Assembly: GCA_963848415.1 (NCBI GenBank)
Contig: CAWKDN010000001.1
Span: 1,178,001-1,242,000 of the forward strand
DNA: 64,000 nucleotides
Source: CAVQBC01 sp963848415
GTDB lineage: Bacteria; Actinomycetota; Thermoleophilia; Solirubrobacterales; Solirubrobacteraceae
Direction: 5' to 3'
In this document: positions 15,989 to 23,188 of the stretch, piece after piece
How the letters are laid out: each line of letters opens with the position of its first letter
How positions within the stretch are numbered: the stretch's first letter is position 1
Program-made: the position numbers and the translations under genes
Notes under the pieces: model-generated
Told to the model about the DNA's origin: nothing
The model's input: the letters and a program-made list of their open reading frames with translations, nothing else
The model's database searches: none

Positions 15989-15994
15989 CGGATA

Positions 15995-16645
15995 TCAATC
16001 AGTCACGAACGAATGCGGTGGCCAGGGCCCCGTGCAGATGATGAGCGCGTCCGGATGGCGTCGCGCGAGGGCATCGACCTGCTCCACGAAGCTCGCGACG
16101 CCACCTTGCTCTACGAGGTAGCTGGCCGTCAGTACCTGGCGAGGCGTCGGAAGGACCTTGTGATGTGCCGCCACCGCGCGCTCTGACAGCGGGGCGTGCA
16201 GCTCGCCTGCCAGCCGCTCGGCTCGACGGCGAGTGTCGAGCCGGTTCTGCAGGTATTCTCGTCCAGTCGCACTGGCAGGCGCCTCTGCAGGCTCGTGATC
16301 CTTCCAGAGCGCCCTGACCCCGATCTCGACGCGGTCGCGTACCTGCTCGAGCGCTGCCTTGAGCCGATCGGCTCGATCGACCAGCGATGCGGTGATGGCC
16401 GCTTCATCGGCAAAGGTTGTTCCGAAACGCGCGGGCAGAACCGCGCGGTCGTTCATGAGCGCCTCGATGACCCGCTCATGTCGCCAGAGTGCTGGCTCGC
16501 TGACGTCAAGGGTAAGGAGCCGGTGGCGAGTCACGATGGCGGCTAGGTCCTGATGAGAAACGGCGCGCAAACTTGCTCCCCGATGCCCCCTTCTGCTCGG
16601 CAGGGGCCGGTCTGGGGCGTCGGTGATCGCATAGACGTAGAGCAC
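15995..16645 (-). CDS. Gas vesicle protein GvpL/GvpF family (third paralogue)
   Basis: 216 residues. It begins MLYVYAITDAPDR, the family's first beta-strand, and contains RHERVIEALMNDRAVLPARF with GTTFADE (HExV--L-----VLPxRFGT) and the closing CTGPWPPHSFV, the GPWPPYxF motif. GvpF/L proteins are accessory factors that interact with GvpA during assembly. It is one of three in this operon and the shortest. It starts two bases after the gvpS-like gene and ends six bases before gvpK. Confidence 0.93.
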   Translation of the reverse strand: MLYVYAITDAPDRPLPSRRGHRGASLRAVSHQDLAAIVTRHRLLTLDVSEPALWRHERVIEALMNDRAVLPARFGTTFADEAAITASLVDRADRLKAALEQVRDRVEIGVRALWKDHEPAEAPASATGREYLQNRLDTRRRAERLAGELHAPLSERAVAAHHKVLPTPRQVLTASYLVEQGGVASFVEQVDALARRHPDALIICTGPWPPHSFVTD

Positions 16646-16647
16646 CG

Positions 16648-16845
16648 CTAGAGCCGGTCTTCGACCGACGATACAGAGGCGATCATCGCACGGAGGCCGA
16701 CGTAGATCAGATCGATGTCGGCAACCGCGAGCGTAATGTCGCCGTGCAGCACGACTCCCTTGTCGAGGAGCCGGTCAACGAGCTCGACCAGGGTGATGTC
16801 ACGCCGATCGACGGCCGTCTGGCTCAGCGCGAGATCCCGTCTCAT
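16648..16845 (-). CDS. gvpS: GvpA/J/S-family gas vesicle protein (GvpS-like)
   Basis: 65 residues, a short member of the GvpA/J/S family. Its core, ITLVELVDRLLDKGVVLHGD then ITLAVADIDLIYVGLRAMIA and SV, matches the helix-strand-strand-helix of the shell protein. Position between gvpL and a gvpF/L next to gvpK is that of Streptomyces gvpS, hence the symbol; GvpJ is the alternative. Its ATG overlaps the stop of the upstream gvpL by four bases (ATGA), showing tight coupling. Probably a minor shell or tip component. Confidence 0.85.
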   Translation of the reverse strand: MRRDLALSQTAVDRRDITLVELVDRLLDKGVVLHGDITLAVADIDLIYVGLRAMIASVSSVEDRL

Positions 16846-17951
16846 GGGTCAAGCGTCGTGAAGTTGTACGGTGGCCACGGGCCGGTGAGATGGAGGGTCA
16901 TGCCATGCTCGCGGTGCTCGGAGCTCAGTTGACTCACCACGTCACGGAAGGCCGTGGTTTGGCCTGTGCTCACCAGATACGCGCCATTGAGCACCATGTC
17001 GCCATCGTAGTCGGCAAGTTCACGACTCGTCGGCGGGTTCGTCACGGCATCGACGGAAACGCCGGCAAGTGCCACATGAGCTTCGCGAGCCCACGTCGCA
17101 AGAGTGCTGTTGGTCTCCTCGACTATGTGCCGGCTGACCTCTTTGTCGGCAAGGTAGGCCGTGCCCTCGCCCTTACCGGCAGCGGTCGCGCGCAACTCAC
17201 CGAGGTGGGAGACGGCGGTGATGGCGTTCTTTGCCGCGTCCGCAGCTGCGCCCCGATCGGCAATGATCTTCACACCCCATTCGCTCGTGTCCTTCAACCG
17301 AGCAAGTACTCCTTCGAAAGCATTACGGTTGCGACTGAGCATGTCGCGAACGGCTTCCGGATCGTTGAACAGGGTGCAGAGGCGCAACGGAATCGCGGTT
17401 GTCTCGGCGGTCAGCTGACCAACGACCTCCTCGTGCTGGCGGGCGACCGTTTCGAGCCAGCTGAGGTTGTTGAGGTTCTGGCGCAGGGCATGCTCGCCGA
17501 ACTCGTCTAGCGTCACGCTGCTGAAGACGGCGGTCAGCGTACCGTGGTGTAGTCCTTGGACCTCACTGCCGTTTACTCCGGGTGACAGTCGCGACGAGAC
17601 TTCGAAGTCGCCCGCCGTGACCGCGTAGACATATGCACCCTGTCGCGTTCCGGGCGGCTCGGGTTCCGCGGCAGTATCCGGCATGACGTCCTGCGTAGTG
17701 GCTGCCGCCGCCCTGAGGGACTCGTTCCCCGGCAGAGTCGCCGTGACGGGGGATTGAAGCGATTCGGCGGTGGGTACGTCCGCGCGGGCGGCCGCGGCGA
17801 GCAGTCGAGTGGTCAGCGCCTCGGTGAGCAGCGTCACGACACGCTGTTCGGCTGCCTCGAGCGCCTGGGCCAGAAGCGCGGGTGCAGCTTCGGCGGCGAG
17901 CGCATCGAGCCGCCTGAGCGTCCCGGGAGAAAGCTCGCCCATGTCAGTCAT
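16842..17951 (-). CDS. gvpL: GvpL/GvpF-family protein with ~100-residue N-terminal extension
   Basis: 369 residues. Residues ~105-369 are the GvpL/F domain: GAYVYAVTAGDFEVSS, then ETTAIPLRLCTLFNDPEAVR (the IPLRxxT-F motif) and LTGPWPPYNF at the end. The first ~100 residues are extra: a helical part, MTDMGELSPGTLRRLDALAA through LLTEALTTRLLAAAARAD, and a Pro/Glu/Ala linker. Typical GvpL/F proteins are about 230-280 residues and begin at the GAYVYAV strand. The start ATG 17949-17951 overlaps the gvpJ stop by eight bases; ATG 17942 is the alternative and keeps most of the extension. Confidence 0.9.
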   Translation of the reverse strand: MTDMGELSPGTLRRLDALAAEAAPALLAQALEAAEQRVVTLLTEALTTRLLAAAARADVPTAESLQSPVTATLPGNESLRAAAATTQDVMPDTAAEPEPPGTRQGAYVYAVTAGDFEVSSRLSPGVNGSEVQGLHHGTLTAVFSSVTLDEFGEHALRQNLNNLSWLETVARQHEEVVGQLTAETTAIPLRLCTLFNDPEAVRDMLSRNRNAFEGVLARLKDTSEWGVKIIADRGAAADAAKNAITAVSHLGELRATAAGKGEGTAYLADKEVSRHIVEETNSTLATWAREAHVALAGVSVDAVTNPPTSRELADYDGDMVLNGAYLVSTGQTTAFRDVVSQLSSEHREHGMTLHLTGPWPPYNFTTLDP

Positions 17952-18300
17952 CAGGCTCACCGGATTCGATACCGAGACGCTGCTCGAGGCGCTCAAGGCG
18001 CTTACGCAGGTCCGCGTTCTCCGCCTCGAGTTCCCTGGCGTTGCTCGAGAGGGCGGGGTCGTGCTGCCACCAGTCGATGCCCATCTCCTGGGCTTTGTCC
18101 ACCGAAGCGACGAGCAGACGAAGTTTGATAGTGAGCAGTTCGATGTCGAGGAGATCGATCCTGATGTCCCCGGCGATCACAATGCCCTTGTCAAGGACGC
18201 GTTCGAGGATGTCGGCCAAGTTCGCCGGCTGCGGAGCGGGCGAGATCCCCCTGGCGCCACCTGCGGACACTCCGGATCCGTAGCGGTCGAGCTCGGACAT
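17944..18300 (-). CDS. gvpJ: Gas vesicle protein GvpJ (GvpA family with coiled-coil tail)
   Basis: 118 residues. The GvpA-like core is NLADILERVLDKGIVIAGDI followed by RIDLLDIELLTIKLRLLVAS and VDKAQEMGIDWW. The C-terminal ~40 residues, ARELEAENADLRKRLERLEQ, form a short coiled coil, the usual mark of GvpJ in actinobacteria. It is a minor structural protein thought to act in nucleation or at the conical ends. It starts nine bases after gvpO ends and overlaps gvpL by eight bases. Confidence 0.9.
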   Translation of the reverse strand: MSELDRYGSGVSAGGARGISPAPQPANLADILERVLDKGIVIAGDIRIDLLDIELLTIKLRLLVASVDKAQEMGIDWWQHDPALSSNARELEAENADLRKRLERLEQRLGIESGEPDD

Positions 18301-18309
18301 GGGATTCGA

Positions 18310-18708
18310 CTAACCCTCGTCGATCTGGCTACGAGCGTAGCGGCGAAGCCGACGATAACCCTCGAGATCGCCGCTTTGGCCGAGCGTGACCTCGTACGCC
18401 CCGAGGATACTCGTGGTCTCCGGGATCCGCTCGAGCTCTACCACCTCAAGTGTGACGGTCCAGCCCTCCTGGTGACGGTCGAAGCTCACCACGCCGGTCA
18501 CTGGTTTGCCCACGAGATCTTCGAGCTGGTCTCGTGCCGCTGCGATCAGTTGCGCGGGGCGACGTCGAACCCGCCGGCGTTCGCCGTCGTTGCCTGAATC
18601 CTTTGGCGGATCGGACTTGGGCCGACTTTCAGAAGTTTGAGTGGAATCCGTGTCCTTCGGCTTGGGTCGCCGGCGAGGTGCACGTCGGGTGTCGTCGTCA
18701 TCGGCCAT
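18310..18708 (-). CDS. gvpO: Gas vesicle protein GvpO
   Basis: 132 residues. The first ~45 are low-complexity and charged (MADDDDTRRAPRRRPKPKDT), as in other actinobacterial GvpO proteins. The conserved domain follows: RRPAQLIAAARDQLEDLVGK, PVTGVVSFDRHQEGWTVTLE, VVELERIPETTSILGAYEVT and YRRLRRYARSQ. GvpO is an accessory protein essential or regulatory for vesicle formation in haloarchaea. Its first ~160 bases overlap the 3' part of the gvpG frame in another phase, which is unusually long for this operon. Confidence 0.9.
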   Translation of the reverse strand: MADDDDTRRAPRRRPKPKDTDSTQTSESRPKSDPPKDSGNDGERRRVRRRPAQLIAAARDQLEDLVGKPVTGVVSFDRHQEGWTVTLEVVELERIPETTSILGAYEVTLGQSGDLEGYRRLRRYARSQIDEG

Positions 18709-18974
18709 GAGTACGCGGTCAGAGTCTCTTCAGCGTCTGCTGCGCGCTCGCGCGCGATCGACAAACGCTCCAGAAGGTCCTCTTCGCGGTCTGCGCGTTC
18801 CTGGGGCATCAGTTCGCCGGCTTGCTCCCGAAGCTCGAGGTCGTAGAGCTCGCGGAGGATGCGATTCTCATCGTAGAGTTCGCGGTCCGCTTCCTCAGCG
18901 ATCTGCTCGGCAAGCCACGTCACCCCGTGCACGGGGGCGAGTGGAAGCGTGAGGATGCCTGTGATCAGCCCCAC
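18546..18974 (-). CDS. gvpG: Gas vesicle protein GvpG, 3' end read through into gvpO
   Basis: The GvpG core is GLITGILTLPLAPVHGVTWL, AEQIAEEADRELYDENRILR and ELYDLELREQAGELMPQERA, ending near LLERLSIARERAADAEETL. GvpG is normally about 80-90 residues. Here no stop occurs at that point and the frame runs another ~55 codons, out of phase, inside gvpO (to 18546). Either the tail is real or the stop was lost by mutation. The start GTG 18972-18974 (GLITG) overlaps the stop of gvpF by ten bases. GvpG is an accessory protein acting with GvpF/L. Confidence 0.85.
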   Translation of the reverse strand: MGLITGILTLPLAPVHGVTWLAEQIAEEADRELYDENRILRELYDLELREQAGELMPQERADREEDLLERLSIARERAADAEETLTAYSWPMTTTPDVHLAGDPSRRTRIPLKLLKVGPSPIRQRIQATTANAGGFDVAPRN

Positions 18975-19723
18975 GGCGTATCCGGGTCTCCAGTCACGAA
19001 GTCGTAGGGTGGTAGAGGACCGGCGTAGCGAAACTGGATTCGATTGGCGTGGCGCTCCGCGACCTGGTCGGCGGCGCGATCGAAGTCGCTCATTCGCTCC
19101 CGAGGCAGGAGGAAGGCGGCGTTGAGGACACCGCGCTCGTGGGTCACATCGCTCAAACGGACATCCTCGGCCAGGTCTCGGAGTGGCGACAGGATCGCAT
19201 CCGTGTCGCGCTGACGCATCACGCTCATCGCCTCGGCCACGAGCTCGCCGAGCCGAATGCGGTCGTAGTAGGTGGCGGCCTCCGGCCGTCCACGCAGGCG
19301 TTCCCTCAGGTCCGCGACGGCCGGCCATTCAGCCACGATGTCACCGAACGCAGTCTCCTCGTAGGTGGCCTTGAGGCTGAGCTCCACTCGACCGCTGAGC
19401 CTGTCTAGCAGCTGGCGGAGCGCTCCTTGATGCCGCTCGAGCAGCGCCTTGACGCCTTCTTCGTCGGGCAGGACGGTGCCGAATCGCAACGGGATCACGG
19501 TCTTTGCGGCCGCAGTCTCCTGCAGGATAGCCGTGTGTCGCGCGAGATCGTCACGTGACGCGCGGGAGAACCCGGGGTCGACGTCGCTGACAACCGCAGC
19601 AAGCTGCCCCTGCGTCAAGGTGCGGACAGGTGTATCCCCGCTCCCGACGCCGACCGTCTTGACGCCGGGGGCGCTGCCCTCCCCCACGACGCCATAGACG
19701 TAGATCGCAGCGGGCGTCGTCAT
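18965..19723 (-). CDS. gvpF: Gas vesicle protein GvpF (GvpF/L family)
   Basis: 252 residues, typical size. It begins with the strand AAIYVYGVVGEGSAPG and includes RHTAILQETAAAKTVIPLRF with GTVLPDEEGV (H--IL-------VIPLRFGT) and YAGPLPPYDFV. Its position directly after gvpA matches gvpF of Streptomyces. GvpF binds GvpA and probably prevents its aggregation before shell assembly. ATG 19723 overlaps the gvpA stop by four bases, and its end overlaps gvpG by ten. Confidence 0.93.
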   Translation of the reverse strand: MTTPAAIYVYGVVGEGSAPGVKTVGVGSGDTPVRTLTQGQLAAVVSDVDPGFSRASRDDLARHTAILQETAAAKTVIPLRFGTVLPDEEGVKALLERHQGALRQLLDRLSGRVELSLKATYEETAFGDIVAEWPAVADLRERLRGRPEAATYYDRIRLGELVAEAMSVMRQRDTDAILSPLRDLAEDVRLSDVTHERGVLNAAFLLPRERMSDFDRAADQVAERHANRIQFRYAGPLPPYDFVTGDPDTPWG

Positions 19724-20157
19724 TCGTCGTCGGCTTCCTGCGCCTGGCGGCGGCGTTTCGGCTGACGCGTGGCTGCCTCCTCGGTCTCCTCTTCATCGTC
19801 ATCCGAGCTGAAGACGTCCTTGATCGAGTCCTTCGCGCCTTCCAACGCACCCTTGGTCTTCGTTCGCGCCGCGCCCTGATGCAGGCCGCCGACGACTTCA
19901 CCGAGGTCGCGGCCGCCTGTCTCAGTCAGATCGAGCCGATTGACGGCCTCGGCGAAGCGCAGATAGGTGTCGACGCTGGCGATGACGATTCGGGCGTCGA
20001 TAGTGAGGATCTCGATCCCGATGATCGACACGCGGACGAAGATGTCGATTACGAGGCCCTTGTCGAGGATCAGCTCGAGTACGTCGTAGAGCCCGGACGG
20101 GTTGGGACTGCGTGTCAGGTAGTTGCCGCCTCCGGACCGATGCGATTCGACAGCCAT
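19720..20157 (-). CDS. gvpA: Gas vesicle structural protein GvpA
   Basis: 145 residues. The highly conserved shell core is SGLYDVLELILDKGLVIDIF then VRVSIIGIEILTIDARIVIA and SVDTYLRFAEAVN, with the two amphipathic strands that form the rib of the vesicle wall. The C-terminal ~75 residues are hydrophilic and charged (SSDDDEEETEEAATRQPKRR), a tail found on Streptomyces-type GvpA but not on cyanobacterial GvpA. A ribosome site GAGGGAAG lies just before ATG 20155-20157. A stable hairpin at 20191-20226 separates it from the upstream SRPBCC gene. Confidence 0.95.
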   Translation of the reverse strand: MAVESHRSGGGNYLTRSPNPSGLYDVLELILDKGLVIDIFVRVSIIGIEILTIDARIVIASVDTYLRFAEAVNRLDLTETGGRDLGEVVGGLHQGAARTKTKGALEGAKDSIKDVFSSDDDEEETEEAATRQPKRRRQAQEADDE

Positions 20158-20190
20158 CTTCCCTCCGTGTCGATGTCAGGCCGATGCGAG

Positions 20191-20226
20191 CGGTCCGGCG
20201 CCCGTGGTTGAAGGGACGCCGGACCG
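20191..20226 (-). terminator. Intercistronic hairpin between SRPBCC gene and gvpA
   Basis: A perfect 10-base stem (CGGTCCGGCG with CGCCGGACCG) closes a 16-base loop, between the SRPBCC stop (20256) and gvpA ATG (20157). There is no T-run. It could be a partial terminator, or a stabilising end protecting the abundant gvpA message after processing. The choice cannot be made from sequence. Confidence 0.6.
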
Positions 20227-20255
20227 GCTGCGGGTGGTAGGTGGTTGTACTGCTC

Positions 20256-21650
20256 TCAGCTTGCGCTGCTCGCCCGCGGCTTGGTGCGCTGACGGCGCTG
20301 CTGCGGGCGGCGGCGGGGTGCCGGCTCCGGCTCCGGTTCGGCTTCCGGCTCGGCCTCGGCTTCCGGCTCCTCTTCGGGCTCGGGCTCCTCGTCGGGCTCA
20401 GCGTCGGCCGCCGGCTCGTCCTCGTACTCCTCCTCTTCGTCGTCGGGCTCCTCCTCGGCCTGGGGCTCCTCCTCGGCCTGGGGCTCCTCGTCCTCATCGA
20501 TGTCAGCCGGGGCCTCCTCGTCGGTCTCGGCCTCCGACGTCGGGGAGGTCTCCTCCGCGTCGTCGCCCGCGTCCGCGTCGGTCGCCTGGCCGGCCTCGTC
20601 CTCGGACTCCTCTTCCTGTGCCAGCGCGTCCTCGTGGCTCTGCGTTATCTCGCCGTCCTCGATCGTGCCGCGCCAGCCCTCCAACTCCTGGGCGTCCTGC
20701 TCTCCCATCAGCTCGATCCAACCCTTGAAGCGGTGCATGTCCGCCCGCACGGCCCGCTTCACGAAGCGGGCGCCGCGCGCGATCTTCTCTATCGGCCCTG
20801 AGGGTCCGTGGTCGAGGTTGACGCTGATCAGCGTCAGTCGCGGGCCCAGCTCGTGGAACGAGATGAAGCCGGTGTGCTTGGTGCCGTCGACCGACTTCCA
20901 GCGGATGAACTCGTCCGGAGTCTGGTCCACGATCTCGGCGGTGAAGGGCCGCGTGAACCCCCACATCTTCTCAGTCACCTTCAGCTTCACGCTCTCGTCG
21001 TCCATCTGCGGGTCGACCTGGTTGACCCGGTGCATGTACTCGCCCCAGCGCTTGTACTCCGTCCAGCCGTTGAAGGCGCGCTGGACCGAGACGGCGACTC
21101 GCAGGTCCTGCTGGACAGGCATCCGGCGCCCCTTGCCGTAGCCGGTCGCTTTGCCGCCGCCGCCGCCGCCGCCGCCCATGACCTTCTCGGCGACGCCCTT
21201 GAGCGCTCCTCCAACGGCTGAGAACGCCGCCTTCCCGCCGCCGGCCCCTTCGAGCTTGCTCTTGCCGAAGTCGACCGCCGCCTGGGCCATGGGCCCACCG
21301 CCACCGGCGTCGGCGAGCTTTTGCTGCGCCAGCTCGGGGGCCTTCTTGCTCAGGTACTCGGCAGCTTGCTTGGCCCCCGCCCGCGCCTCGCGCTCGAGGA
21401 CCTCGGTCGCCGCCTCGCGGGCTGCAGCAACCACGGTGCTCACCATGCCCATGGTGCCCTCTTTGGCCATGCTCTTGACCGCATCAGTCGTGGCTTGCAT
21501 GGCAGACTCGGCTCCCTCGGCGGCCCCTTCTGCTCCCTCCTCGGCTTGCTCGAGCTGCTCTTCAGCAGCCTCTGTCGCCTTCTCGCGCTGCTCGTCGGTG
21601 AGCTCCTGCGCGCTTTCGCCTGCGTTCCCAACCTTGTCCGTCACAGCCAT
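20256..21650 (-). CDS. SRPBCC-domain protein of the gas-vesicle operon
   Basis: 464 residues in four parts: an Ala/Glu/Gln-rich helical N-terminus (EQREKATEAAEEQLEQAEEG), a Gly-rich hinge (a run of eight Gly near residue 160), an SRPBCC/START-like domain near 185-325 (QDLRVAVSVQRAFNGWTEYK, VDQTPDEFIRWKSVDGTKHT, GFISFHELGPRLTLISVNLD), and a long acidic tail that ends in a basic cap (RRRPQQRRQRTKPRASSA). SRPBCC proteins appear inside Streptomyces-type gas-vesicle clusters; their role there is unknown. It is the first gene of the operon, 59 bases downstream of a sigma-B-like -10 element. Confidence 0.85.
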   Translation of the reverse strand: MAVTDKVGNAGESAQELTDEQREKATEAAEEQLEQAEEGAEGAAEGAESAMQATTDAVKSMAKEGTMGMVSTVVAAAREAATEVLEREARAGAKQAAEYLSKKAPELAQQKLADAGGGGPMAQAAVDFGKSKLEGAGGGKAAFSAVGGALKGVAEKVMGGGGGGGGKATGYGKGRRMPVQQDLRVAVSVQRAFNGWTEYKRWGEYMHRVNQVDPQMDDESVKLKVTEKMWGFTRPFTAEIVDQTPDEFIRWKSVDGTKHTGFISFHELGPRLTLISVNLDHGPSGPIEKIARGARFVKRAVRADMHRFKGWIELMGEQDAQELEGWRGTIEDGEITQSHEDALAQEEESEDEAGQATDADAGDDAEETSPTSEAETDEEAPADIDEDEEPQAEEEPQAEEEPDDEEEEYEDEPAADAEPDEEPEPEEEPEAEAEPEAEPEPEPAPRRRPQQRRQRTKPRASSAS

Positions 21651-21708
21651 AAGACCTCTCCTGTTCTGCCGGGTGGCTTCAATGCGGGTTCCAGCCGACG
21701 TAGGAGCG

Positions 21709-21733
21709 ATACCCTACGACGGAGGGTACTAAC
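21709..21733 (-). promoter_or_regulatory. Sigma-B-type promoter with overlapping inverted repeat, gas-vesicle operon
   Basis: On the minus strand GTTA (21730-21733), 15 bases, then GGGTAT (21709-21714) matches the general-stress sigma consensus GTTT-N12-15-GGGTAT with one difference. It lies 59 bases upstream of the operon's first ATG. Inside it TACCCT and AGGGTA form a 6-base inverted repeat with a 7-base spacer (21710-21728), covering the -10, which could be an operator. Confidence 0.6.
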
Positions 21734-21786
21734 CAGGGGGTGGCTCGAGTGCGGAAAGCTTTCAGCGCGGCGCCCCAGGCGCCGGC

Positions 21787-22629
21787 ATGAACGGATCCGT
21801 GTATCGCGATCCGCGCGTCTCAGCGGTAATCAGTCGGGGGTTGAGACTGGCTCGGGCGGATCGTCTAGACGAAGCGCTGTCCGCCTTCACCGATGCGATC
21901 GATCTGTCGCCGGATGATCCGGTCGCGTGGAGCCATAGAGCGACGTGCGAAGCGAAGCTCGGGATGCTCGACGCGGCCCACGACGACTTGGAGCGCGCGT
22001 TGCAGCTCGTTCGCCTACACGAAGCCGAGCTTGAACGTCGCAGAGGCAACGTACTGATCAGACTCGGCCGCGGAGAAAAAGCCCGCGCAGCGCTGTCTAC
22101 GGCGACCCAACTGGACCCAAGAAGTCCCGATGCATGGTACGACCGAGGCGTCTCGCTGCTCGGCAGCTCTTTGTCTGACGCTGCCGACGCGTTCAAGCGC
22201 GCGATAGCGCTAGATCCCAAACGAGCCGACGCTTGGGCCAACCTCGGTCATGTCCACGCACGAGCAGGCGATGTCGAAGCGGCGGCGGAGGCGTTCAACC
22301 ACGCTGTAGAGCTGGATCCGCTCGATACTGAGAGTTGGTTTGGCCTCGGCGTCTGCCTGGGCGACAGCGGGCGATACGCCGAGGCCCTCGAGGCCTGGGA
22401 TCGGGTGTTGGAGGTCGATGCCAAGGATTCCGACGCATGGACCAATCGCGGAGTAGCGTTGCATGAGCTCGGACGGATTCCAGAGGCCAAGGCGGCCTAT
22501 CGGCGGGCGCTGATCCTCGACCCGGGCGCCGTCGAGGCGGCGTCGAACCACGCCCTCTTGGAGCCCGTCCAGGTGACTGCGCCGGCGGTACCGTTAGGCC
22601 TAAGGGCGGCCCACGCACCAGCTCGCTAG
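21787..22629 (+). CDS. Tetratricopeptide-repeat protein
   Basis: 280 residues built almost wholly of TPR units: ADRLDEALSAFTDAIDLSPD, LGMLDAAHDDLERALQL, LGRGEKARAALSTATQLDPR, LSDAADAFKRAIALDPKRAD, AGDVEAAAEAFNHAVELDPL, SGRYAEALEAWDRVLEVDAK, LGRIPEAKAAYRRALILDPG. At least seven units are evident. TPR superhelices are protein-binding scaffolds. There is no signal peptide or catalytic domain. It is divergent from the gas-vesicle operon across 136 bases that contain the sigma-B-like promoter, so it may be co-regulated. Partner unknown. Confidence 0.9.
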   Translation: MNGSVYRDPRVSAVISRGLRLARADRLDEALSAFTDAIDLSPDDPVAWSHRATCEAKLGMLDAAHDDLERALQLVRLHEAELERRRGNVLIRLGRGEKARAALSTATQLDPRSPDAWYDRGVSLLGSSLSDAADAFKRAIALDPKRADAWANLGHVHARAGDVEAAAEAFNHAVELDPLDTESWFGLGVCLGDSGRYAEALEAWDRVLEVDAKDSDAWTNRGVALHELGRIPEAKAAYRRALILDPGAVEAASNHALLEPVQVTAPAVPLGLRAAHAPAR

Positions 22630-22953
22630 GCGGCTTGTCGCAAAGCTTGTCCACGCAGAAGGACGCGTCTTCATCGACGCGAGCCGCGCCATCGTCGCGC
22701 CGGCTTCGTCGACACCTGTCGCCACCCATCGCCAGCTGTGGAGACAGTCGTCCGTTGCGTGGTGCTGACCTATCGCCGAATCGCTGCTTTGAGACGGTGA
22801 CCTGGGCGGAGTGCTCGGGCCGCTCTCTCGCGCGTCGCCACCTGAGGGCCGGTTTCGGCGGACACGAAGAGCGCGAGCATCGAGCATGGGGCGTCAGCTG
22901 ACCATGCCCGCGAGCGACGGGGCGTACCGCCCGCGCGGCGGCCGCAGGAGACC

Positions 22954-23125
22954 TCAGCCGCCGGCTGATGCTTCACCCTCGTCTTCGCCTTGCTTGGCGA
23001 TGATCGAGATCGCCCCGCTGCGCTCCAATATCGCGTGCTTGATCTGGTCCAGGCGCTCCACGCTCTCGTCTAGCGCCCGTTCTCCAGGATGTCGTCGAGT
23101 CGGACTTCATCCTGGCCATACGAGA
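22954..23125 (-). pseudogene. DUF421 (YetF-type) C-terminal remnant
   Basis: The minus strand reads ALDESVERLDQIKHAILERS, then GAISIIAKQGEDEG and a TGA at 22954-22956. DUF421 membrane proteins end in this way (VERVxxAxLExxGxISVI). An in-frame stop lies just upstream and no membrane helices precede it, so only the C-terminus remains. The rest of the 22630-22950 stretch shows no gene I can support. Confidence 0.5.
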
Positions 23126-23172
23126 CCTTCAAGCACAAGCAGGACGAGTGCGTGAAGGTCGTGCTCAAGCCC
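23117..23172 (+). pseudogene. Zinc-dependent alcohol dehydrogenase C-terminal tail remnant
   Basis: The plus strand reads PYETFKHKQDECVKVVLKP, stop at 23170-23172. This is the closing segment of zinc-dependent alcohol dehydrogenases (AYxTFKxKEDxCxKVVLKP). Nothing matching the rest of the enzyme lies upstream, where the opposite-strand DUF421 tail begins. It marks the right edge of the island. Confidence 0.5.
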
Positions 23173-23188
23173 TGACAGGAGGTCCCGG

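Noticed and set aside
20241..20801. Leu/Gly-rich plus-strand frame that looks like a membrane protein
   Set aside because: It is the reverse of the acidic Glu/Asp codons of the SRPBCC protein's tail, which translate as Leu/Gly/Val on the other strand.
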